Below are positions 1 to 8,342 of a stretch of DNA of 12,956 bases, one piece after another (position 1 is the first letter of the stretch; every line of letters begins with the position of its first letter). A program made the position numbers and the translations under genes. The DNA is from Dinochytrium kinnereticum (lineage: Eukaryota; Chytridiomycota; Chytridiomycetes; Chytridiales; Chytridiaceae): positions 1-12,956 of the forward strand of contig JADGJT010000530.1 of the NCBI GenBank assembly GCA_027604005.1, in the 5' to 3' direction. A model generated the notes under the pieces. It saw only the letters and a list, made by a program, of their open reading frames with translations, did not search any database and was not told the origin of the DNA.

Positions 1-356
1 AGGACGGCGTGGCAAATGTGGTTCTCTTCCATGACGGTCAAGGCTGAGTCATGGAGGGCCAAAGAGAGAACTTCACATTATGAAGACACTCACCGTGAAG
101 AAGAATGTTTGAAGTTGAATACTGCCTTGTTCTGATCTTGACCAACTGTTGGATAGGGGGGTAATATGAACTTGCTGATAGGGTATCCAGAGTCTCCCAA
201 TACGTAGCAGCCTTCAGGCATGAACTCCCCCTGGTGTGGCCTTCCGGCAAGGATGTTGGAATCTGAATATAGATGAAGGCACGTATAGAATGGTCTATAA
301 AGTGATGCCAAACTCTCTGAATGTTTTCTATTATCACGAATGATAAAAGCACTCAA
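1..356 (-). pseudogene. Partial PIF/Harbinger-like DDE transposase (DDE_Tnp_4 type), cut by window edge
   Basis: The minus-strand frame from about 356 down to 94 carries a stretch typical of HARBI1/DDE_Tnp_4 nucleases: a DNR...ESLASL segment (the family often has HDxRxFxxS here), then EGCYVLGDSGYP, which holds the second catalytic Asp (LGDSGYP), then a proline-rich stretch and FKHSSSR, matching the usual N-x-x-(H/L)SSxR motif that precedes the ENxFGxLK block. A good donor (GTGAGT) lies at 93-88 and a possible 50-nt intron ends at 44, but the sequence after it does not give a convincing ENxFG block in phase. The frame opens without an ATG, and I found neither the first catalytic Asp (usually DGTH) nor an HTH region upstream. 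The gene would continue past position 1. Whether it is a live intron-containing gene whose ends I cannot see or a decayed copy is open; decay seems likelier. No terminal inverted repeats or 3-bp target duplications were identified. Confidence 0.6.
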
Positions 357-1745
357 AAAGAATAAAATATATCACTAATAAACTAAAAACACAGGTAAAT
401 TAAAGAGAACTGCAGCAACATCAATGCAGGAAAAAATACATCAGCGCTCTCTTCTCTCATGTCAACATCAAAGCAGGAATGTTCGATGCACCCACCCGCC
501 TTTCTCCATCTCAACGTCAAAAGGGGACCGATATTATGATATTCCTTTTCATTTCTTTGCTCCCAGGGCCAACAAGTATTGATAAACTTTCTAATCAATC
601 ATGAACTAAAATATTTATTTTCGATTTGAGTTTTGCAAGGAGAGCAGAAAGTATTATTAGAGGTGATACCACTGCGTAATAAGTGCAAGACCCAAGGCTT
701 GCCACAGCTTCTGCCCGTCCACCTGAAGACAACTATTCATGACACGGATTTTTCACTAATGAACCTACCCATTGTTTGATGGCTCCCGCGCTATCTTCGC
801 GATGGACGCGTTAATGGTGATGGATTGAAACCAACAAATAAATCTGAGTAAATTATCAATTTTGATTTTAAGTTCCATCCTTCCTTCTCCTTCTCACCTC
901 CTCACCTTCAATCGCGGAGATGGGAAAGGGTAATAGTAATAACACTAATAGTAATAATCAAATGATTCAGTTCAATCGACGCGTCATGAGGTTTGCATGT
1001 GGTGGATTTGGGAGGTATACTTTAAACTTTGACAAGCATGCCAGCCATGTCAGCGAGACGAAGCACTCACTAACACTGGCTGAATAGCCTGCTCTCTACA
1101 CACACAGCCCTGCACTAGAACATGCGAACAGCAACGGCAGCGACCACAAAAAGAACCTTGGAGTCTAAAAAGAGAGTAGGTGTAAATTGGGCAGGGCGTG
1201 GAAACGATTTAGCAAATTCTACCGTGACGCGTCAATTTGTATTAACATAACTTAATTTCATAAACCATGAACGATCGTTGGATTTTTATTGCCTCCGCCA
1301 TATTTTCATCCCCAATTCCATCACTCACAACGGCAAGATGCCGAATCGTGTTTGTGCAATAGGGCCTCCCAGAAAAGAAAAAAAAAAAGAAAATCAGACA
1401 TGGCCCAGATTCACAAATAAATCCGTTTATACACAAGAAAAACAGGAAGGAAAGAAATCGGCAATAAATGTGTAGCAAGCATCCTTAACCAGTAGGAAGA
1501 GTATGGGAATGGATATCCCGAGGTCTTCTCAAGCAACTTCTGCCTGGAAAACTCCAGCACCGCTCACCACCTCAGCACCCCTACACATCAGCATTGTTCC
1601 GTTACTCGGTTGTCTGCCCATGCCAAAAAAATAAAAAATGTGTCGGGCTTGAAAGTGAAGAGTTTGGGAAAATACAAATGGGTGAAGAGAATCGCCAAAC
1701 AACGTTAGACGGATCGAACGAAACCAGGTTTCAGTAGTGGTTCAA
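357..1745. other. Mostly non-coding spacer between transposase remnant and CCC1 3' end
   Basis: No recognisable protein, tRNA or rRNA was seen here. The right part (about 1490-1745) is probably the CCC1 3' UTR and flank. Short A/T-rich and A-run stretches (for example 1375-1392) generate small chance frames only. Two things stand out and are treated separately: three ACGCGT hexamers at 806-811, 979-984 and 1227-1232, and a 55-codon frame at 920-1087 preceded by a pyrimidine-rich tract. Confidence 0.5.
806..1232. promoter_or_regulatory. Cluster of three ACGCGT (MluI-box-like) sites
   Basis: ACGCGT occurs at 806-811, 979-984 and 1227-1232, each preceded by G (GACGCGT). The last copy lies in the perfect 10-bp palindrome TGACGCGTCA (1225-1234). 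In yeasts ACGCGT is the MCB element bound by the MBF (Mbp1/Swi6) G1/S factor. The spacing and the lack of a clear gene start beside them leave function open. They could belong to the small frame at 920 or to the transposase gene upstream on the minus strand, or be chance. Confidence 0.25.
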
Positions 1746-3063
1746 TCAAGATGATTTCGCCTTGAACTGTGAGAAATATTCCGGGGAGCCGTCTGAAATA
1801 AGCTTGGCGACAAAGAACGCAGTGGCGGCTGCAGTGGCTCCGATAAGCATCATTTGAACTGCGGGAAAGTTCGACGAGACAAGGTTGTTAATGGCTGTGA
1901 TAATAGCAAAAAGGAAAGGAGAAAAAATATCTTGTAGGAAATAGATAATATACGTACCAGCAGAGAACAATGGCCTAGGAACGCCCAACAACCTTGCCTT
2001 GATATACCCAAAGATAAGCAATACGAAGAGCGTAGTCCCGATAGAAATCCAAAGGGCTACCATCGCATCCGGAACAAAGAAGTAAGGGCAGAGAGGCACA
2101 AGACCTCCCATAAAGTAAGAGAATCCAATGGTGATCGCACTGATCCAGGAACGATTGGAGTCAGGCTTTTCCAGGCTAAGTTCAAACTTCATCATGAACT
2201 CCACCCATTTGTGGGGATCAGCTCGAAGAAGGGTGAGGAGGGGCTCGACATCCTCCCTACTCATACCGTAAGGCTGACGGGAAAGGAAAAAGGGTTAGCA
2301 TTGCAAAGCTAACCAGCCCCGACGCCAAACCTTAAAAATGTCGACAATCTCCTGCTCCTCCTTCTCCGGAACAGTTGCGACCTCAATCAGCTCTCGCTTC
2401 CACTCAGCCTCGTAGTGCTCAATCTCAGAACGTCCAGCAAGATAGCCACCGAGGCCCATGGATATGGCACCGGCAACGATTTCTACATTGACAGACAATT
2501 AACAAATGGAATCCGGTCAGGAGGAAGGCGGGCAGCACTAACCAGCCATGCCGGCAATGACCACGACCTGCGTGCTGTTCATATTGGCCAAACCGGCAGC
2601 GAGCGCAAAAGGAACTGTGAGACCATCCGATAAGCTTTGAAATAAGGTTAGATGGGTAAGCATGGGAAACAGCGGTTTAGGGAGGAGTCCTTACCCTACG
2701 ATGACATCCTATGAGTTCAAGATGGGCGGATGAGGAATTGATGATGAAGAGATGAGCATTAGGTGAATTTCATTACAAATGAAGAGTTTGAAGCATGGTG
2801 CTGGGTGGAAAGAAGGCAACGAATTTAATTACCCTGACGATTTCAGCACCAGCAAAGTGGGGCTCCATATGCGAATCAACGGAGCTGTTGGAAGTTGCAG
2901 AGCAGATTGACGTTGTATCGTCGTCTTGCTCCCGGTGCCTGACGCCTGATGTCTTCCTCTTGATGGTGTTTGCCAGCAACGGGGTGGTGGCATTGGGCGA
3001 GGCGTTGACTATGGTCTGCTCCTCATCGACAATAACAATCTGCTCATCCTGCCTTCTGCTCAT
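1746..3063 (-). CDS. CCC1: Ccc1/VIT1-family vacuolar iron (manganese) transporter
   Basis: Six coding exons, read 3063-2833, 2708-2695, 2634-2543, 2482-2331, 2273-1958 and 1858-1746, join in phase into 305 residues (yeast Ccc1 is 322). Residues 1-77 are a polar, disordered cytosolic tail. TM1 carries VGLSDGLTVPFALAAGL (Asp85) and TM2 carries VAGAISMGLGGYLAG (Met121), the family hallmarks for metal translocation. Next is a Glu-rich cytosolic metal-binding segment (about 132-173, with E...YEAE...RE..E...PEKEEQE, PYGMSREDVEPLL), then TM3-TM5, ending with the VQMMLIGATAAATAFFVAKLI helix. Five membrane segments is the family number. The family exports cytosolic Fe2+/Mn2+ into the vacuole in exchange for protons, which suits the V-ATPase gene nearby. 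The start is the ATG at 3063 in context caacaATGAG; the frame continues upstream without another plausible Met. The last intron could instead end near 1909, but the acceptor at 1859 restores the family sequence SAVQ. The second exon is only 14 nt. Confidence 0.93.
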
Positions 3064-3611
3064 TGTTGGCGGTGGTGGTTTCTGGGGTGGTGGGTGCAGG
3101 GCAGGTGTGGTGCGTTGGTGAGTCGATTGCTGGTCGCTTGTTTGAAAGTTCAAAAATATTTCCTCAGATTTGTCTCTGGCCAATAGCGGAAGAGCGATCT
3201 TGCAAAGAAGAACCAGCAACAGCAGCAGGCGTCGTTAAGGAGCGAATGGGGGTGGTGATGGTGACGGCCATGCGATGCGCTGACTGCCTGCATGCGAAGG
3301 GAAGGAGGTGGGACATGCGTTCCCAGGCGTTCCTGGGGGGGTGTGGAGTGGGGGGTGGGCGTCTGAGGGGGTAAGCTGCATGCATATTGCATTGCAGGCT
3401 GGTGGATTTCCAGTCTCTGCTTCCTTCTCTCACGCACATAATGTCACTTCATAAATAACTGCATAATGCGCAATGGATTATTCATTCAACCGTTTGCTCT
3501 TGTTGCAGTATCTTCTGGGCAAAATAGACAACTCCGCCTGCCCTCGTCGACAATTTCATCAGCCATCCATTTGTTTGCAACAACACCTCAACTCAACAAC
3601 AACACAACATC
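3064..3611. promoter_or_regulatory. Divergent promoter between CCC1 (-) and the transporter-DUF3431 gene (+)
   Basis: This 548-bp interval separates two divergent start codons, so it should hold both promoters and 5' UTRs. It contains a CCAAT box at 3180-3184, about 120 bp upstream of the CCC1 ATG. CCAAT-binding complex plus HapX control of CCC1-type genes is known in other fungi, but no HapX half-site was established here. It also has G-rich runs near 3336-3370 (complement of C-rich fungal promoter tracts) and the palindrome TGCATGCA at 3377-3384. No convincing gene is present; apparent frames here are low-complexity. Confidence 0.55.
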
Positions 3612-6024
3612 ATGGAGACCCTGTCCGTCGCCGATGCACTGACGCGGGCCACGATACCGACGCTCATGGGGTGAGTGCTGTGCCAGAATCATGGCTCTAC
3701 TGCCTTTTGAATGGAATGCACAGCCTCTCTGACCTCCTTTCGAAAGGGCTTGCGTCCTGCTCTCCCAAGCGTCGACATTCGCCCATGATCTCGCCTTGGG
3801 AAGTGGATTTGGTTGGTTTCTCATGGGCATTACTTTTTTAACACGGTGGAGAGATTGCATGCACTGACTGAAACGACCTTCTCTATATCTTTGAAGGCTT
3901 CCCGTTCTTTGTCTCAACAGTTCGCTTCGGTCTCATGGTCCTCTTCTCAAGAATTTATCCACCTGAGGCAACGAGTGATTTTCCGTCAACCGAGCTCCGA
4001 GATCCCTTGCTTTTGGTGACGACGCTTATCCCCGTGGGGATGTTTTCGTCTCTAATGGTCATATACTCTAGCAATACTGCCCAGATCACCTCTGGACCTC
4101 TGTGGCAGGCTTTTGAGGTAACTGTTGTATTTTAGCCCTCTTAGTACTAACGAGCACCGTCCAATAAGCATGCAATAACTCCTGTGATTGTTTACATATG
4201 CCTATGCTGGACAGGAAACCTCACGCTAGAACGAAATAAGATCCTCACGCTGTTAATGACTTTGATTGGACTTTTGATGACGGCATCAGGCTCATTACCT
4301 ACTACAATTATTGGCGGTTTTCTGCTGTCAGTTGGCTTGATCTCGCAGACAATGATTGCGCTATTATTTCAGAAACTTCTGCGCTCAAAATCGAGGAAAA
4401 TGCATCCACAGCTTTGCTTTTATGTCTTGTCTCCAGTAAGAAATAATGTTATTTGTTTTTAAGGGGGGGTTATCAACTAACCTTTGCATCTCCTTTATTT
4501 TCCAAAAATGGTATGTAGGTTTGCCTCCTAATTAGCGGCATCTGCTTCTTGTTTTTGGAGGCCCCTCATATGACGTTCTCGGCGCTTTATAAAATCAACC
4601 CAATGGCAATTCTGGTTCACTCTAGCTGTTCTGCAATACTCACATTCATTATTTTCGTGATGGTAAATAGGAAGATTATCAAGAAGAGTGGTTCTAACGG
4701 CCGATCCCACAACAGATAGCGAAGTCTTCAGCGTTAGACCTGTCCCTCTGCGGTGTCCTGCAGCAACTGATAGCGACCTTTGTCTCTTTAGTCGTCTCAC
4801 CCAGCTCGATCACAATAGGAAAGGTCCTTGGCAACGCAATAGCCATCTTCGGCATGACGTTTTACCTTTCAAGCACATCCCAACCAATACGCCAAGATAA
4901 AGTATCCAAAATCTACTACCAGCGTTTTGAATCCACAAAAACCAAACGAAACCTCTCGTTCTTCCTCTTCCTCCTCGCCTGTCTCATTTACATCTCCATG
5001 ATCTCGGTCTTATCTCTCTACACTGGTCCAGGTCGGGATGCTCTCCCCGAAGCAAGTCATTTGGCTTCATTTAAAGGCCCTCCACCTGCCCCAAACTCTA
5101 TCGACATTGTTCTAACACTCCCTGACCCAACTCGTCGCATCGATCTTCAAGTCTTTATGAACGAGCTAAAACTTCACCCCGTTTTAACGCTGAATGGTGG
5201 CTCAAAGCTGCGAATCTTCATCTATACAACCGCGGCTGCTGACCGCCAATTCATCGCAGAGGAGGTTGGAGCTGAGTCCGTGGAGGTTCTGAATCCAAAT
5301 CTACATTCTGCGGCGGTCCCGGTATCGTTTCTGACCAACCATTATGGAGACCTTGCCCAGAGGACTTTATTCTTGAACGGTGCTGATCTTGGGAGGGAGA
5401 GGAGAAAGATTGTGTTGGAGAGGCTGGGTGTGGTGCCTGAGGTTGGGTTTTTGGCGTTTTCGCAGTTTGTGGAATGGTTTTGTGATGAAAGGTTTCCCGA
5501 TGTTAGGGAGATTTGGAGATTAGTGGTTCGAAAGGGATGTCCGAGGTCTTTTGCGGTACGGGGTGGTTTTTTTTATATACTTTATTTAGTTCCCCGGTTA
5601 TTTGATTATTTTATTGCATTCATCCTGCTATCCGAAATGCTAACGTAATATTTTGGTATTTTGTAGACAATAACATCGTCACAATTTGCTGTTAGCTCCC
5701 AAAGAGTACGAAAAATCCCTTTAAAATCGTACCAAAATCTCTTAAGGCAAATCATCGTGGTTCGTACATGAAACTCTTCTTCCACAATGTATCTCCTCCA
5801 CTTTTCCACAATTGCTTGCTCACCCAACAGCATAAAGAAAGGCCATATTCAATCTTACTAAAATTCACGTTTTCTGCTCATCTCAGGAATCGATGGACCA
5901 ACCTGAGCCAGGCCCAAGGTTCGGCGACACAGTTCACAAGCTCATAAACGTGTTGTTCAACTGTTGGCATCTCTCCATTATTGAAGACTGTAAAGGCGGT
6001 AAATGTTATTGCTTCGACAGCTAA
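3612..6024 (+). CDS. TPT/nucleotide-sugar-transporter-like membrane domain fused to DUF3431 domain
   Basis: Eight exons, 3612-3670, 3747-3811, 3897-4117, 4169-4435, 4519-4662, 4716-5555, 5667-5756 and 5887-6024, join in phase to 607 residues. Residues about 18-303 form some ten hydrophobic helices with TPT/SLC35 features: FPFFVSTVRFGLM, GPLWQAFEHAITPVIVYI, and a KSSALDLSLCGVLQQL segment followed by IGKVLGNAIAIFGMTFY, the usual last two helices. A basic stretch (KIYYQRF...KTKR) precedes an extra helix at about 331-354. From about 380 to 605 the protein matches DUF3431: IDIVLTLPD, LRIFIYTT, NHYGDLAQRTLFLNGA, a Trp/Cys region, SQFAVSSQRVR, and a C-terminal region ending with KGGKCYCFDS, all recalled family landmarks. 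DUF3431 has no proven activity that I know of. The first two introns and the weak first helix are the least certain parts. The donor of intron 7 could be at 5757 or 5760. A role in Golgi/ER glycosylation is inference only. Confidence 0.85.
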
Positions 6025-6655
6025 TTCGTGGATACGTGGGCTATCTTAATTTGAAACCTACTAAGGACTCTTTGACGCAGTTCGTTTTATCTTTTACCCT
6101 TCTTTCAGCCTTCACGAGATTGATAATTATGTTATATGTATATTTTTATTTTTTTTTCTCTTGGTCTGTTCACCTTTTCCACTCGTACTTGCGGTCTCCA
6201 GTATTTTTTTTTCTTCTTCTCTTTCCATGTCGCTTTTTATTTTTATTTTTCTTTCACTTTTTTTGATTCACTCCTTGTAATTATCCTTTTGGTTGTAATC
6301 CACAGGAAATCTCTGGACAAAAGCACCCCGAAAAAGAAAGACAAAAAAAAAAAAAGGGCACATAAAATCCTTGACTTATCTGAACTTTATGTAGATGAAA
6401 AGACCTAGCTCTAAACAGGGACATAACCCAATTATGTTTTGGACCATTCACGAAAAGGAAAAAAATAAAATGGAGTAGAGGAAGGGGAGAGAATAGGACA
6501 ACATAAACAAGCGAAAAAAAGGGGTGAATAGCGGCAAGCTAAGGGTTGCAAGAACAAAAAAGTAAAAATAAAGAAAAAAAGAAGACAGATCTGTTTACAA
6601 AAAAAGCAAAGTTGATGTAGGAACTGGCAAATAGGATGCCTTTCCAAATGTTATT
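6025..6655. other. Convergent 3' region between the fusion gene and VMA16
   Basis: Both flanking genes end towards this 631-bp stretch, so it holds their 3' UTRs and terminators. It is T-rich on the left (6138-6270, repeated TTTTTT/TTTCTT runs) and A-rich on the right (6325-6357 and 6535-6607), as expected for facing 3' ends. The frames seen here are low-complexity Phe/Lys-rich strings with no family resemblance. No RNA gene was recognised. Confidence 0.6.
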
Positions 6656-7683
6656 TTACTGGAATTCTGGAACTTTGGACGCCTGAGTAAGAATACAAGT
6701 TAGTTATTACCGAAATTAAAGGTTGAAAGATAAACAAGGATAAAGCGAATGCACACGCAATGAAAAAAGATAAAGTCAAGTAAACTTACCATAAGTAGAC
6801 CAATGATAAGTCCAAAGAGACCAATAATGGAACCAAAGATTTCAATCACAAGCACCTTCACAAACAGTTGGGGGTCTGCAGCGTCGGCAATAGCACAGGT
6901 GGATCCGGTGATACCGACGCAAATACCACAGCAGAGATTAGAAAGCCCAACCGTCAAGCCAGCCCAGAAAAGAGCGTAGCCTATATTTTGTAAGTGAATA
7001 TAATTTCAGTTTGATGGCTGATAACAGAGAATTTGACCCAACAGTCCTAGTGCAATACAGAAGGATGAAGCGATTATTGAAATACTTACCGGCATAGTAG
7101 GTATCTTGGTGATATCTGCCTTCAATTGTGCCGCTGGAAAGCTTTGACGAGAACACAATCGCCATGATCAATCCATAAATGGCGACGACCTCGCAGAAAA
7201 TAACACTGTAATATTAACGGTGATTATTATCATTGACACCTTTTCATTTCTTTTGAAAGACAGCAGTGGGGAATAGAAAATACCTGATAAGATTTTTGGT
7301 CCTTATTCTTGGAGCCCGAACAGCCGCACCGACGAGCGAAGAGCCTGTAATAAAGATGCCCCTGGAAACGCGAAGCATAGTAATGGCAAGATATCACAAA
7401 AATTAGCAACAAAAAATACAAAGAAAAAAAGGATGAAGCAACCGAGAGAAAACAAAAGGAAAAGCGAATATCAAACATAAGCATACCAAGCAGCACCAGT
7501 AACGCTAAGTCCCACAACCAACGCAGTACCCAACAGGGCCCACATGTAAGGTGAGGTGTTGAGCAGGAACTCCCCAATATTCAGCCACCTCCCATTGTTA
7601 GTGAACAACAGGTTCAGCCCAACGCAGGACACCACGAACAGCGCTACATAGAGCAAATTGGTAGTCTTGGATCCGTAACCCAT
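6656..7683 (-). CDS. VMA16: V-ATPase Vo proteolipid subunit c'' (Vma16/ATP6V0B)
   Basis: Five coding exons, read 7683-7487, 7361-7284, 7205-7090, 6980-6790 and 6682-6656, join in phase to 202 residues (yeast Vma16 is 213). The protein shows the full c'' pattern: an extra N-terminal helix (about 9-27), then [50 protein letters not shown] and LVIEIFG, ending KVPEFQ much as yeast ends in SEFQ. Glu97 in the [10 protein letters not shown] helix is the proton-carrying carboxylate; Glu177 in VIEIFG is also family-conserved. This subunit sits once in the rotating membrane ring that moves protons into vacuoles and Golgi. The ATG at 7683 has a good context (ccaaacATGG) and fits the family N-terminus. 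No ATG occurs in any frame in the 321 nt of leader before it, although that leader is open in the same frame (see separate entry). The four coding introns are 125, 78, 109 and 107 nt. Confidence 0.95.
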
Positions 7684-8342
7684 GTTTGGAAAGAGCTTTG
7701 TCGAAAATGGCACAACCTTGCCTCCACTAGAACCTCCTTCTCCGTCACCTCCTGAACGATTAAAATTCCTTTCTCCAAAGAATCCTCCACCACCACTTCC
7801 ACCTGATCGACTACTGCGGGTACTTGCGTACAGAGGAAGAGGAGATGGCGATGCTGAGAATGCCCTTCTGCTGTCGACTCGATTTGAACCGAGCCTTATC
7901 AAGGGTACACTTTCAGGTTCGCTACTGCTGCTGCTGCTGCTATCGCTGTATTGGACACGCCGTCGACGCGCCGATGAAGCCGTTGCCGCGCTGATGGTTG
8001 ATGTCTGGGCAAGATGTTTGGGTCAGGGCCTTTTCTTGCCAGAGATGTTTGTGCAGCAAAATCAATTTGAGGGGATAAGTTGGGTTGGGGGAGGTTTTTT
8101 TTTTCTTAGAAAGGGGAGGGGAGGGGGGGCTGCAAGCTGGACTGGGAGCAGCAAGCGAGAGGAGCACAGCAACCCCTTGTTTTGCTCACCGCAGATGTGG
8201 GGAGGGGTGATGGAGTCAAAAACGAAAAAGAGCGGCGATTGAAGGGCAATCTCTTGATGGAAAAAATTCCCCAATTGCGATGAGTTTGAAAGGTTTGGAA
8301 TGGTCCAAGGGGGCGGATCCCTCGATCTCGCGCGGACTCACC
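7684..8342 (-). other. VMA16 5' leader with probable 337-nt intron
   Basis: On the minus strand a strong donor, AAAG|GTGAGT, lies at 8342/8341. A matching acceptor, CTTGCCCAG, ends at 8005, with a CTGAC branch-point-like sequence about 20 nt before it. This predicts an intron at 8005-8341 and a leader exon at 8004-7684. The leader exon lacks ATG in all frames, which supports scanning to the ATG at 7683. It contains an AGC trinucleotide run near 7925-7945. Its frame is open for 107 codons into VMA16 and encodes an Arg/Ser- then Gly-rich stretch. The exon upstream of the donor has a TAG in that frame and no ATG for over 140 nt, so ordinary AUG-initiated extension is not supported. Confidence 0.55.

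Noticed and set aside
1859..1957. Alternative acceptor near 1909 for the last CCC1 intron, retaining AINNLVSSNFPA.
   Set aside because: It is in frame and possible, but the acceptor at 1859 removes a family-atypical insert and gives SAVQMMLIGA, the usual Ccc1 last-helix start.
3063..3439. Overlapping frames on both strands upstream of CCC1.
   Set aside because: They are Gly/Val- or Pro/His-rich low-complexity translations caused by G-rich promoter DNA. The minus frames merely extend the CCC1 first exon upstream or overlap it.
7871..7900. GGTTCAAATCGAGTC on the minus strand, resembling a tRNA T-arm.
   Set aside because: The stem pairs only as CTCG/CGAG around an 8-nt loop, the G53-C61 arrangement does not fit, and no acceptor, D or anticodon arms surround it. 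It lies in the VMA16 leader exon.
7682..8242. 186-codon plus-strand frame over the VMA16 leader.
   Set aside because: It is the antisense shadow of the leader exon and its intron; its Pro/Leu-rich runs mirror the Gly/Ser-rich sense frame and AGC repeat.
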